Source: Lytechinus pictus
Taxonomy: Eukaryota > Echinodermata > Echinoidea > Temnopleuroida > Toxopneustidae
NCBI RefSeq assembly: GCF_037042905.1
Contig: NC_087252.1
Location: 34,499,965-34,563,964 of the forward strand
DNA: 64,000 nt
Reading direction: 5' to 3'
The notes under the pieces are model-generated. The model made no database searches. It was not told the origin of the DNA and worked only from the letters and a program-made list of their open reading frames with translations. The translations under genes were made by a program, and so were the position numbers. Every line of letters begins with the position of its first letter. Position 1 is the stretch's first letter. This document shows, piece after piece, positions 1 to 10,526 of this stretch.

Positions 1-699
1 TTACGTGGTCTGATTATGTCATATCCTCATTTTTCTTTTTCTTATGTTATTACATGAAATCATCATTGTTTCATTTGTTCATACATGTGTAAATGATAAT
101 GAAATTATGATGAAATAAGTTGCAGCAAGAAATTACTAATGCACTCAATCAGTTGTCAATCCAATTGATTTAGTTCTTGGTAGGAAAATTTTGAATAAAC
201 CTAATTTTATATAATAAACTACAAAAGAACAAATGGGGATATGACATCATCAGCCGAGCTGACCTGATGAATATTCATGAAGACATGCCTAGAATTATTT
301 CACCAGAATAATGCATATCTTTAGATTTAGATAAAATTTTCAGCATTTTGCTCTGAATTTTACTCGGTTTAGTTAGATTTTAATATCTTCAGTCGGGAGC
401 ATCCCTTTAAGTCATATACTAGTACTAGTAGTCATCTTCAATCAAGTTTGAATCTGCTGCATGGAAAAAGATTGAAGAAACACTCTTTAGTAGGACAAAA
501 AAAAATAATAGTTTGGGGTTTTTTAATTGAAAGTTACTTCATAATCCAATATTTCTAGCATTGTTAAAGTTGAAATCTCATTCTCATATCATATGATTTG
601 AATTCTAGCTTTGTTGTATGAGGTGAATCTGTTGTATAATGAAAAACAGAAAGAAGGCTCTTTAATGGCATTATATCAGTGAAGGCAATTTTTGTGTTA
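1..699. other. AT-rich non-coding DNA with a repeat remnant
   Basis: No gene seen. About 225-415 shares a block (ATGACATCATCAGCC, then text resembling CAGCGTTTTGCT and a terminal CCCTTTAAG) with the element at 13066-13615, so this is probably the right part of another copy whose left end is near or beyond the window edge. Confidence 0.4.
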
Positions 700-885
700 G
701 GGGGCTGTTTCATAAAGCTGATCGTAAGTTAAGAGCAACTTTAAGAACGACTGGTGATCCTTTCTTGTGGTAAGTGATATTCACCATTAAATGTTCATTG
801 GTGATTATTTAGAGCATAAGATAGGTTCACCAGTCGTTCTTAAAGTGGCTCTTAACTTACGAACAGCTTTAAGAATCACCCACAG
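700..885. mobile_element. Small inverted-repeat element (MITE), family A
   Basis: The ends are imperfect inverted repeats reading GGGGGCTGTTTCATAAAGCT and, on the other strand, CTTAAAGCTGTTCGTAAGTTAAGAGC. The motif ACGACTGGTGA lies inward on both arms. A closely related copy sits at 18264-18436. It is too short to encode a protein, so non-autonomous. The right terminus has decayed and no target duplication is clear. Confidence 0.6.
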
Positions 886-1841
886 GTATCTTAGCAATAT
901 ATGGTTCGTTGTATTTTAGATTTGTTATTTTCATGTTCTGTGTACCAAAGTGGGAATGTTGATGATGGTGAACCCTCAAAAAGTTTGTTATTAATGATAA
1001 ATATTGTGGTTGTGTTTTCCTAACAATGCTGGATTCATAACAATGTATAGATTATGAGTAATAGAGTCATAATACTTTTTATGTTTCTAATGTATATACT
1101 ATATGATAATTTCATTTTCCATTTTTTATTTTATGTTAATTTCTTGTGCAATTAAGTGATAAAATTAAGGAACACGATATAACATGTACAACGTATCTAT
1201 TTATTTTCTAGGTTAGTTTTTTTTTATATATATTACACCATAATAATCTAATATGACAGTATTAAGACTTCAAAGACTAATTATAAAAATGTGTTTGTGT
1301 TGCAAGTTAACAACACCAAATTATTCACAGTTGAATATTTAATTTTCATTTGAAAAAAATAAACAAAAGGATAATGATCAGTTTCATTTTATCTACACCA
1401 TTAATTTATTAGTTATCTTTCTTTCATATCATCTCTGTTGAAAGATATCTAATACAAAATTTAATAATCCTAGCGTTTTTTCAGATAATGGCATTGTTCA
1501 TAAAGCTAAGATTGGTCAAACAGTGCCAGTTACCATGATAACAATCAGAGACAAATGCTTCTCAGCCAATAAAAACCATTGATGTTACAGACATTTTCAG
1601 AACTGACAAGTTTCTGAAATGGTGACAGGGTACGCAATAAATACAGTGTTTGTAAAACTATATCAGTCTCTGTTGTGAGAGGAACACACCAAGTATGTTA
1701 GACCAGTGTTAATATCATGGTGTTAGTTGAACACCATTTGGTGTTATGATGAAACATGAAGGTGGTTCCCTCAGAAAAAAGACAAGTGCTCTTAACACTA
1801 TAGTATTTACAGTAAGAGGAGTGTGTCATGAAGAATCTACA
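886..1841. other. AT-rich intergenic DNA
   Basis: No coding exon or clear repeat boundary recognised; A/T runs dominate. Short phrases such as TTCATAAAGCTAAG near 1498 suggest further decayed inverted-repeat elements. Confidence 0.4.
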
Positions 1842-1997
1842 GGGGAGCGTTTCATGAAAGGACTTGTCAGACATTTTATTCGACAAGTACCGTTTTATCC
1901 AACAGTTACCATTATAAAATTGACTCTCAGCCACTCATCAAGAAAAGTTGTCAGACCTGACTACTTATCGGACGAAAATGTAAATGAAGCGCTCCCC
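1842..1997. mobile_element. Small inverted-repeat element (MITE)
   Basis: Starts GGGGAGCGTTTCATGAAAG and ends in its imperfect complement CTTCATTTAC...GCGCTCCCC. It contains GACAAGT and ACTTGTC motifs. A related but decayed sequence with the same CATTTCATCAA / GACAAGTTGT theme lies at about 56815-56965. Non-autonomous. Confidence 0.55.
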
Positions 1998-2008
1998 AGG
2001 TATACTTA

Positions 2009-2101
2009 GGGCCCATTTCATAAAGACTTACATCATTTGCCATTATTGTAACTTCCCTGGTAGATGCCATAATGACGTAACTCTTTTAAGAAATGGGTCT
2101 C
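2009..2101. mobile_element. Short inverted-repeat element (MITE)
   Basis: Begins GGGCCCATTTCATAAAGA and ends with the imperfect complement AAGAAATGGGTCTC. It is about 93 bp with no coding capacity, adjacent to the preceding element. Confidence 0.45.
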
Positions 2102-3463
2102 AGATGAAGTTATTTCCTTGGCTTAAAACATGAGCACAAAAATATCTCATGGATTTGATCTCCAATGAAGGCCAGATTTTTCATCTGCCATAGCATTGAT
2201 TCCCGTCTATTCTCTGGACATCAAGGCAGTACTGAACAAACAGACTGAGGCGATTTTTTTTTCCTTTAATTTAAGATATGAAATATATAGAAAATGTGTT
2301 TATTATTGCAACCTTGATTATGACACAAATGGAAAGAATTATTTTGCTACTCTAATGCAAATATTGGTAAACCCTGTTATGAATAAAATAAAATCTATAT
2401 ATATTAAGATCAATTTCATTTTTATAAGTGTGCAAATTATGTGTAATACTCTGTGTGTTTGATATTATAATAAGAACATGATATATTCACGTAACATTTA
2501 AAGATAAATGCCAGTTGTGGTAATGATCTCAAAATGAGTTTGAACAGAATCCAATAAAAAGACCAACCAAGTGGATGATTTCACAAAGATATAAGTTTAT
2601 TTCAATATACCAGACCAAGATCTATGATGGTAGCATAAAAGCATTTAACATTGATTTTAAAGACCATCTCATGAAATGATTGTTTGCTGCAATGACTTTT
2701 TTACCTTTAATGCTGCTAAATTCTTCCCCTCCCATGACTTTCTCCTATCTCTCTTTCCTGTACATTCACTCGTCACCCCATCCCTCCCTATCCGCTCCCC
2801 ATAAAATGAAAGCAACTGCCTTAATTAGCAAGCAAGTTTATTGTATTTGTTCCATCTCCAAACAATTACAATCAAAGAAAATGAACAATTTTCACAAAAT
2901 GACAAATAAATCGAATAAACAAATCACAAATCAAACATAATATGGGGAAAACATGCTTTGAAGAGAAAGACATCAACAATTCACAATCTAGTATGGTATC
3001 TGACTCATGAATGAAAATAGAACTCCCATTTTTCACAGTTCAATTTTCCTTTGGCAATGTGACTTCGAATTGAGAATTTAAAGTAAGACACACATAGCAA
3101 AGCTGCAGTGATTCGAGGGGAGAGAGAGATATATAACAGAGATTATGATAAGGGGAGAGAGAGCTTCAGAGAAAATAGAGATCAGAGCAGAAAAAATGAG
3201 AGTTCTACATGGCCCTGGGAAATTGGGGGGGGGTGGTGCTGAAGGCTGAAGCACCCCCAATATTCTAGGGGTACTGCGTGCATATAGGTGTGAAAAATTT
3301 GATCCAAATATGACCTTCATTTTTTAGTAAACCCCTTTTTTCAATTTTTTCGGGACTAAAGTGACCTCCATTTAGTAATGAGAACCTTTTTTTTTTTTTT
3401 GGCTTAATTTTCAAATTTACATCAGTATCGACCCCGGCCAACTCCAAAAATCGCTCCCATGCA
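2102..3463. other. AT-rich intergenic DNA, no gene seen
   Basis: Short open frames occur by chance; none shows a recognisable domain. A purine-rich stretch occupies about 3115-3200 and short homopolymers (G, T) flank 3225 and 3390. Confidence 0.4.
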
Positions 3464-3675
3464 GGGCCTGTATGATCGGTAGAGCGGGGGTTTCGGATTC
3501 CGGTGACCCGGGTTCGATTCCCAAGTGGTGCCCTTCCCTTTGGTAAGGCATTTATCCTCATTACCAGGTCCCTCAGAGAGGACCTTAAGCCGTTGGTCGA
3601 TCCCTGGTTGCTTGCTCGCATGCATTCGTGCTTTCTTAGCAGTCAGGTAAAAAACGTCGGTATAACATGATTTGT
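3464..3675 (+). repeat. tRNA-derived SINE
   Basis: Positions 3464-3533 look like a degenerate tRNA. There is a 5' GGGC that can pair with a 3' GCCC, a box-A-like ATCGGTAGAGC, and a near-perfect box B, GGTTCGATTCCC, inside a T-arm. A non-tRNA body follows (CATTTATCC, AGGTCCCTC, TTAAGCCG, CCCTGGTTGCTTGC). No convincing anticodon arm forms, and the fixed body favours a Pol III retroposon over a functional tRNA gene. It probably depends on a LINE for mobility. Confidence 0.7.
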
Positions 3676-4817
3676 CTTGTCTTTCCGTTAATGCCCACAA
3701 TCATATTGATTATTATGATTTAACATGTTTTGAACATTTTTTTTGAGAAACTGAGATCGAAAGTCCTCGAGAGCAGTGAAAATGAAACAGAGTAAAACAT
3801 TTATTTTTTTGACCCCCCCCCCCCCCCCTCCAATCCCCCTCATCTAGTCTGCTGGGCAAACCCTTCACTCAGCAAGTTTTGTATGTGGTACTAGTCTTTG
3901 CGTGGAGGCACACTTATTGATCAAATTTTCAATCAGGGTCTGTGCCTGCAGACTACTAACGCTTTTATATAGTGCGAACTACGATGATTACAAATGTTAG
4001 TCATAATTTTATGTTACTGATCGATCTTCTGCCGAAGTAAAGATTGAAGAGTGATGTTTATCCAGATCGTGGCAAATCCAGACTGAACTTTGTGGGTAAT
4101 TATCAAGCAACTTTGCCGCAACTATATTTCTCACATGGGCTGGGGGATCAAATGTTGCCTTCCTCGGCAGCTGAGACTGATGCCTACTTACCTACAGTAC
4201 CGGTACGTGTGCGATTTTTTATGCACGTATAATTTAAATTGTGTATCACGTTTCCGTGTTGGAGCATTCAATTTACACATGAACCAAATTGCTAGGTATG
4301 CTTACATGTAGCCCGTTCGTTGACATTGCGTACCTAAAAAATTAACTTGGTTGGGATTTAACACGATTTTTTCTTTATTCCACAAAATACTTAAGCTTAT
4401 AAATTTTGTTATAATGTTCCTTATAATATTCATTCTAATGAATAGAGTCTAGATCTATTTTAAGTGTACCAAAAAATCTCTGAAAAAATTGAGAGAAATC
4501 TATGAGTATAGTTTATCAGCCAGTTATTTTCAGGAATTCAGATTAAAATACCAAAAAAAATATGCCCCATATCTGCTGACCCATTCATTTTACACATGAT
4601 TCAGGGATTTTGATGAAAAGGCTGCATTTTGTCTTGAGGCTGTTGCATGAAATGCCTGAAAATGAAATTCATCATTTTCTACCATTTTTAATTTCATTTT
4701 AGTCTGTTATGAGTATTTTTCTTTGTCTTGCGTTATAGAGTTTGTGGTCATCGCGTATCTTTTACTAGAATCACGCAGATACGCGTGTGCACAGTACAGA
4801 CTAAGGGGACCTAAAGC
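3676..4817. other. Intergenic DNA, no gene seen
   Basis: Contains an 18-nt C run with T near 3813-3830 and AT-rich text. No supported exon. Confidence 0.4.
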
Positions 4818-5462
4818 AGTTTCGCACCGGCCGACTTCAAGCAGAGATTGTTTGCAATTGTCATGTGAAGTCTCAGTCAAATTTTGAGGTCAATGCCCAC
4901 TGCACTGCTTTCCCAAATATCGGGAACGGCTGTATTCCGGCTCCTATCTTGACGTTATAATTCCAATTCTCAGTCAGACATGGCTTCGCTGTAATTATGA
5001 TATGGACTGAAGTTAGCAACCAAAAGATTTGCCTGCGGCAGCTCACCCATTTGTGTGATTTTAGTCGTTAACTTGAGTCCAAATAATAATAAAACTTAAG
5101 GAGAAGCAAAACGACTGGGCGTTGTGGCGTGCGTCTGTAATCCAAGGTGTGGGGAAGTAACAAATTGATGCAGAGGTTCGAGGATCGAGCCCCGGTCACG
5201 TCTTACGGATGGTGACGTTAAAGGTCGGTTCCGACCCAGACGTAAATAATGATATCTGATTGATACACATCTGATAACACTCAAATACACGATGTCTGAT
5301 TGAGAATTTGAATTGGTGACAATGAGATCAAATCCAAAATACAGCCGTTCCCAGTCGTGATATTTAGAAAAGTTTAGGGCATATTGACCTTGAAATGTGA
5401 CTGAGAGACTTGCAAACAATTTCTGGTAGGGAAATTTACTTTAAGTCGGCCGGTGCGAAACT
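4818..5462. mobile_element. Foldback/inverted-repeat element carrying a 7SL-like insert
   Basis: The two ends are long imperfect inverted repeats. The left reads AGTTTCGCACCGGCCGACTT, and the reverse complement of the right end matches it. Further paired blocks inward include GAGGTCAATGCCC versus AAGGTCAATATGCCC, GGGAACGGCTGTATT, and TCTCARTCAGACAT. The sequence at 5113-5243 interrupts this symmetry and so looks like a later passenger. No coding capacity. Confidence 0.65.
5113..5243 (+). ncRNA. 7SL (SRP) RNA-like 5' domain, probably a SINE or pseudogene
   Basis: Starts GACTGGGCGTTGTGGCG followed by TGCGTCTGTAATCCA. This closely follows the start of the SRP RNA Alu domain (GGGCG..GTGGCGCGTGCCTGTAATCC), including the UGUAAUC turn that SRP9/14 binds. 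Downstream are GGTTCGAGGATCGAGCCCC, which also works as a Pol III B-box-like motif, and ATGGTGACG. The S domain and 3' end of a full ~300-nt SRP RNA are not evident, so a truncated retrocopy or 7SL-headed SINE is likelier than the functional gene. It lies inside an inverted-repeat element. Confidence 0.5.
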
Positions 5463-5930
5463 CATTTCTACGTAGTCACAGATTTCCTTACGTGCCCCCC
5501 CCCCACCCCTGCTAAAATGGAAAAATATGGTGATGGTTTGATTTAGACTAGAGCTGGAGTTTACAGGTATTGCCTAACGTTAGATACCTGTATCTACAAT
5601 AACGGCCTTGTATTACCGTTATTTGTGTCAGAAAATAGTTCCATACGCTAAAAATTTTGCTACATCCTTCCGAAAGGAACGCAAATGAAAAAAATTATGA
5701 AAATGGTCAAAACTCAAAAACAAATTTTCTAAGTTTTTATATTCTCAAAATAATAAAATATTGTAAATTTAGCTCGCTAGTGATTTTATTTTCTCAACTT
5801 TTCCCACGGAAAACCCCATGTCCGTTAATACGATACCATTTTCAAGTGACCAAAATATTTCACATGTGAAGAGGGATGCGATTGGAATCTGATTTTAAAA
5901 AAATGATTCCTGCAAATTTTTTACATTTTT
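5463..5930. other. Non-coding DNA
   Basis: No gene recognised; includes a C run near 5497-5506 and AT-rich text. Confidence 0.35.
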
Positions 5931-7530
5931 GTCTCGCCTGCATAGCAGCTCGCGAGACTATAGCCTAGGCGCCGCTTTTCCGACGGCGGTGTCGTCAACG
6001 TTGAAATCTTAACCAAGGTTAAGTTTTTTAAATGTCATCATAATTTAGAAAGTATATGGACCTTGTTCATGAAACTTGGACATAAGGGTAATCAAGTATT
6101 ACTGAACATCCTGCCTGAGTTTCGTGTCACATGACCAAGGTCAAAGGTCATTTAGGGTCAATGAACTTAGACCATGTTGGGGGAATCAATATCGAAATCT
6201 TAACCAAGGTTAAAGGGGAATCCAGCCTTGGCCATAAAATGTTGTGTTGGGAAGGAGAAAATAAATTAAACAGAATGGTGAAAGTTTGAAAGAAATCGGA
6301 CAAGCAATAAGAAAGTTACAGCTGCTTTAAATTTGAGATCACTATTACTATGTAGATTTCAAATTGGCAACTGGGTAAGTAAATTATGACAAGGGGCAAG
6401 GACAACTTTCCCATAGGCCATGTACTTTATTATCAGGGATTTGTGGTTTTCTCCTAAGTACCCATTCCCCTGGGGCAGTAATCTAAATATAACCCAGGTA
6501 GTATATTGTTTTATGTCCTCATGAAAGAAAATATAATTTGAAATAAAACTTTTGGAAAAAATTACATTTTAGCCATAATATGTATTGGAATACATGGAAG
6601 AGTAGTCCTTGCCTTACATCACTATGACATCCCATATGCGGCCAATTTGAAGTCTCCATGGGTATAGTGATTACCAATATTTACAACTTTTAAAAACTCA
6701 TAACTTTCTTGTTGTTTGTCCAATATTGTTCAAACTTTCACCTATCAACTTGTCTGATTTTTCTTTTCCTTATAAAAACAAGTTATTATTTTGGTTTAAT
6801 TCCCCTTTAAGTTTTTGAAATGTTGTCATAACTTCGAAAGTGTATGGACCTAGTTCATAAACCTTAGACATAAAGGTAATAGTGTATCACTGAAGATCCT
6901 GCCTGACTTTCAATGTAAGAGCAACCATGTATCTCTGAATATCATGTGCGAGTTTCAGGTCACATGACTGAGGTCAAAGGTCACTTAGGGTCAACAAACT
7001 TTTGCCATGTTGGGATTTTTTGTGGAATTGTCATCATAACTTAAAAGGTTTATGGATCTAGTTCATGAAACTTGGACATAAGAGCAACCATGTATCCCTG
7101 AATATCATGTGCGAGTTTCAGGTCACATGACCGAGATCAAAGGTCACTTAGGGTCAACAAACTTTGGCCATGTTGGGATTTTTTGTGGAATTGTCATCAT
7201 AACTTTAAAAGTTTATGGATCTAGTTCATGAAACCTGGACATAAGAGCAATCAAGTATTCTTGAACATCCTGTGCAAGTTTCAGGTCACATGACTAAGGT
7301 CAAAGGTCACTTAGGGTCAACAAACTTTGGCCATGTTGGGATTTTTTGTGGAATTGTCATCATAACTTAAAAAGTTTATGGATCAAGTTCATGAAACTTG
7401 GACATAAGAGCAATCAAGTATTCTTGAACATCCTGTGCAAGTTTCAGGTCACATGACTAAAGTCAAAGGTCATTTTGGGTCAACAAACTTTAGTAATGCT
7501 GGGGGTATTTTTGGAATTGGCATCAAATTA
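5931..7530 (+). repeat. Dispersed urchin-type repeat with 163-bp tandem units, locus 1
   Basis: Begins GTCTCGCCTGCATAGCAG, continues through GGCGCCGCTTTTCCGACGG, then runs as tandem units. Each carries CATAACTT..AAAGT, ATGGACC/TCTAGTTCATGAAACTTGGACATAA, a CATGACC block and GGTCAAAGGTCA followed by GGGTCAA. The last four units have their AGGTCA-type block at about 6971, 7134, 7297 and 7460, a regular 163-bp spacing. A TTAA-flanked element (6214-6806) interrupts the array. The right inverted terminus seen at locus 2 is missing here. No coding capacity. Confidence 0.75.
6214..6806. mobile_element. TTAA-flanked non-autonomous element nested in a repeat
   Basis: Bounded by AGGGGAATCCAGCC on the left and AATTCCCCT on the right, directly flanked by TTAA on both sides (6210-6213 and 6807-6810). 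Removing 593 bp plus one TTAA restores the host repeat text AAGGTTAAGTTTTTGAAATG found at locus 2. Inner arms also pair (AAAGTTTGAA..., AAGAAAGTTA). TTAA duplication is the hallmark of piggyBac-type transposases and some others. No ORF is present. Confidence 0.75.
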
Positions 7531-7611
7531 AGTGATTAGTGATAGTCTGATACTGATAAACCCTGAAGATATCCATTTCAAATTCTGATTGTCAAAATAC
7601 CAGGGATTCGC

Positions 7612-7785
7612 AGGGAATAATTTTCCTGGTGTCACATCGCAATTTGCTCCACATTTTCTTAAGACTGAGCTACATGAGCCTTTTGTGTGATTGTGGTTTT
7701 TTTTTAATAGGATAGTACAGAACATAGTTGGAGCTTTTCTCTTATGGCCCAAATTTTTCAAATTTAATAAGCAAACTTATTCCCT
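7612..7785. mobile_element. Short inverted-repeat element, copy 1
   Basis: Ends are AGGGAATAATTTTCC and its complement (...TTATTCCCT). Internal text AATTTGCTCCACATTTT and GAGCTTTTCTCTTATGRCC is shared with the copy at 50320-50505 in the same orientation. Non-autonomous. It ends about 120 bp before the zinc-finger exon. Confidence 0.6.
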
Positions 7786-7904
7786 TGTATAATAAATTTA
7801 CATCATAAATGATAATAAAATCTTACATCATAAATGAAGATGCTTGTCAGTAACAAAGTGATCAAACTCTTTGACTGAGTCTTGTATCTTCATTTTTCAT
7901 GCAG

Positions 7905-7936
7905 GTTTCATTTTGAGAACCCTGGCATAGTACAGC
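7905..7936 (+). other. 5' UTR start of the zinc-finger coding exon (splice acceptor at 7904)
   Basis: A pyrimidine-rich stretch ending TTTTTCATGCAG precedes 7905, a plausible 3' splice site, so at least one 5' non-coding exon should lie upstream. The 32 nt before the ATG contain an in-frame TAG at -9, which argues that translation starts at 7937 and not upstream. Confidence 0.55.
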
Positions 7937-10108
7937 ATGGATTCAATTGAGAGTTCTGCATACACTGTTATCTTGATTGAATCTGATGAATGGGAGATAC
8001 AAGATGCTTGTGAACAAGCAGAAGAAGATGGATGTAGTCCAGGAATGGAAGACCAGAGTGGCACAGATTCTCTCAATTATTTGAAAGCTGTATTGATTGA
8101 AGAAGTTGACAGTCGTGGACACGAGACTGATTCTTCAAAGGTCACCATCCCTGCAGGAGGACAAGTTGAAGAGAGTTTTCTACCTGTTGTACAGAGTAAT
8201 CTAGGACAAACAGAATTGACTGAAAGTGATGACAACAACTGTGTATCTGTTGCAGATCCTTTATCACCATCACAGTCAATGCTCATGTGTTCAGAGGTGA
8301 TCATAGGAGCAGATGTTGATGATCAAGGACAGAATGATCTGAGGAGAATAGAAGGAGAATCAAGAGAGTTACCACATCAACTATCAGTCCTTCAGGCCGA
8401 GGATGTAGTGAGTTCTCCAGATATTTTGATCCAAGATGGCTCATCATCAGATATATTACCGAAACCAAATAATGACCTGATATCTGAAACTGGAATTAAG
8501 CATGCAGTGACATTCAAGTGCAGTCTGTGTGCAAAGGTTTTCAGGTCTGAGAGCAGTTTCCTGCGACACAAGAATGTACATCGGCTGAATAGTCGTAGAC
8601 CTGTCACACAGGTGCCACAATCGGACATTCATTACATTGATGGACCAAGGAAGAAGGATCATCTGAAGAATCAAGAAGAGTTTGGCTGGACCATTAATTT
8701 ACACAAGAATAACAGTGATGGGCTTGAGGCTCAAAGCAAAAGGAGAGGAAGTCATCAAGAAGATCCCAAATCTTTAAAAATGGAAACATCAGACAGTGCA
8801 ACAAAATCTAGTCCATCTGTGGAGAGCATATCGTCATCAAAAAGAATGTCAGAATCACAGGTGGATGAAAAGAAACAAGTGAATATAAATGTGCCAAAAC
8901 CTGACGACGTTCATGAAACGAACAAAACTTTATCTTGTGGTCTGTGTGTTGAAGGTTTCTCAAGCTCTGCTGAACTGGATACACACATGATGATACATTC
9001 AAGTTTCAGCTGGGATGAAAATGGTGGGTTGACTTTTCCATCCAATGCAGAACGGAAGTCTAGGAAGCAAAAAATCAATGATGCTGTGCAGATGGCAAAA
9101 GCAGGATTTGGGAAGCATCATTTTCCTTGCAATCTTTGTGGTAAGGTGTTTTCACGCCAAGCACAGCTTAAGTTTCATCTGATCTCACATTCAGACGTCA
9201 GTTGTGTATTGTGTGATGGGTTGACATTCGCTACAAGCGAAGAATTGAAAATTCATTTGAAGACACATTTTGGAAGTAAAAAGCCTCGAAAGAAACGTGA
9301 CAGACAACGATTGTCTTGTAACATTTGTAATAAAGATTTTGCTCATCCACATCAGCTGCGTAAGCATTTGTCTTTGAAATCTTGTGTTCCTGATAAGTCT
9401 GTTATGACAGTACAGCATACGGGCTTTGAACATTCGGTCACAGAAGGCTTTAGCAAGTCCCCCCAGAAGGTAAATAATCACTTTTCTTGCAGTATTTCCG
9501 ATGGTTGGATATCCTGTGAAACTAGAAAGGCCACGAAGCATACTGCCAATGAGCATACATGTAAGACTGTACAGAGTGGCCATTCTAAGACACGGCCATC
9601 AAAAGGACAAAGTAAGCAACCTCAAGGACAAATCAAGACACTAAAGGTGATACCTGCTCAAAGACAGCTTGCTAAGAAAAGGCGCAAGCATTCAGCTACA
9701 AAACAGACCTCTATGACCAGTCAAGAAATGACCTCAGATTCTGTGGGAAGCATTGATAGAGCCTTTCCATGTTACCTGTGTGGTGTAGAGTTCTTAAAGC
9801 CGGCTGAACTTGAGCTTCATATCCATTTGCATTCAGCCTACAACTGTGAACAATGTGATGGTTTGACATTTGCTTCTAGTGAAGAATTAAGATCTCATAT
9901 GCTTAATGGTATCCATGCTATGCAGTTGAAATGTCCTGTCTGTAAGGCAATGTATGCTTCTCAAAGTAGTCTATCAGATCATATTGCAACCCATTCAGAT
10001 AGTACCCCAAGCGTATGTGAATATTGTTCTTCTACCTTTCACTCATTGAAATCTTTGAAAATACATCAAATCATGGACCATCCTAATTCTAAAGTTAATA
10101 AAAACTGA
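7937..10108 (+). CDS. C2H2 zinc-finger protein, nine fingers
   Basis: Predicted nuclear DNA- or RNA-binding protein of 723 aa encoded in one exon. The start has a strong context (A at -3, G at +4) and an in-frame stop 9 nt upstream. Residues 1-190 are acidic and lack domains. Fingers, by first Cys to last His, are: C195-H215, C334-H354, C398-H418, C423-H444, C461-C483 (C2HC form), C612-H632, C637-H660 (long H-H spacing), C666-H686 and C694-H715. Basic linkers rich in K/R/S/T separate the finger groups, e.g. 560-600. The fingers mostly lack the TGEKP linkers typical of tandem KRAB-type arrays. No KRAB, SCAN or BTB domain is visible. Two-finger modules carrying C-DGLTFA-S-EEL recur (398-444, 612-660), with a decayed third at 334-370. 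I cannot name an orthologue and the target is unknown. Confidence 0.9.
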   Translation: MDSIESSAYTVILIESDEWEIQDACEQAEEDGCSPGMEDQSGTDSLNYLKAVLIEEVDSRGHETDSSKVTIPAGGQVEESFLPVVQSNLGQTELTESDDNNCVSVADPLSPSQSMLMCSEVIIGADVDDQGQNDLRRIEGESRELPHQLSVLQAEDVVSSPDILIQDGSSSDILPKPNNDLISETGIKHAVTFKCSLCAKVFRSESSFLRHKNVHRLNSRRPVTQVPQSDIHYIDGPRKKDHLKNQEEFGWTINLHKNNSDGLEAQSKRRGSHQEDPKSLKMETSDSATKSSPSVESISSSKRMSESQVDEKKQVNINVPKPDDVHETNKTLSCGLCVEGFSSSAELDTHMMIHSSFSWDENGGLTFPSNAERKSRKQKINDAVQMAKAGFGKHHFPCNLCGKVFSRQAQLKFHLISHSDVSCVLCDGLTFATSEELKIHLKTHFGSKKPRKKRDRQRLSCNICNKDFAHPHQLRKHLSLKSCVPDKSVMTVQHTGFEHSVTEGFSKSPQKVNNHFSCSISDGWISCETRKATKHTANEHTCKTVQSGHSKTRPSKGQSKQPQGQIKTLKVIPAQRQLAKKRRKHSATKQTSMTSQEMTSDSVGSIDRAFPCYLCGVEFLKPAELELHIHLHSAYNCEQCDGLTFASSEELRSHMLNGIHAMQLKCPVCKAMYASQSSLSDHIATHSDSTPSVCEYCSSTFHSLKSLKIHQIMDHPNSKVNKN
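10097..10102 (+). promoter_or_regulatory. Candidate polyadenylation signal inside the last codons
   Basis: AATAAA is formed by the final Asn-Lys codons, four bases before the TGA. No canonical AATAAA was noticed in the next few hundred bases, so it could direct cleavage just after the stop and give a very short 3' UTR. Confidence 0.35.
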
Positions 10109-10526
10109 TGAAATGTTTGAAAGTTAATTTGATGTTAAGTACAGTATACAAAATAATTCATAGATACACTGTAAAGCTGTACGATTGATTTTGGACTATT
10201 GCTCATGATAAAATTAGCCCTATGATCAATCGCTAAGCTTAAGGTATAAGGTAAGTTCGACTTAAGAGTCACTTGAATTCTAGTTGTGTATAGAACACAT
10301 CACTGCATTGGCCAGATCATGTGACATGTTCTACATAGACCTCAATCAGATTACGTGTTAAATAATCTGTTCTTGGGCATTAGCATGACTCTTAACACCC
10401 CCTGCTGGCATGAAAAGTGTCAACTGAGGAAATGAGGTGATTAATTAAGGTCCACTTAACAAACATATTTTTGTGCAATAATTACTATTTCTAGGAATAA
10501 GGGATTGTAAAAATTATGATAAATAG
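10109..10526. other. 3' flank of the zinc-finger gene
   Basis: AT-rich, no gene. An imperfect inverted pair (GATTGATTTTGG / TGATCAATCGC, ATGTGACATG) hints at another short decayed element. Confidence 0.35.

Noticed and set aside
3464-3533. Functional tRNA gene
   Set aside because: Good box B but no convincing anticodon arm and a fixed non-tRNA body follows; SINE preferred.
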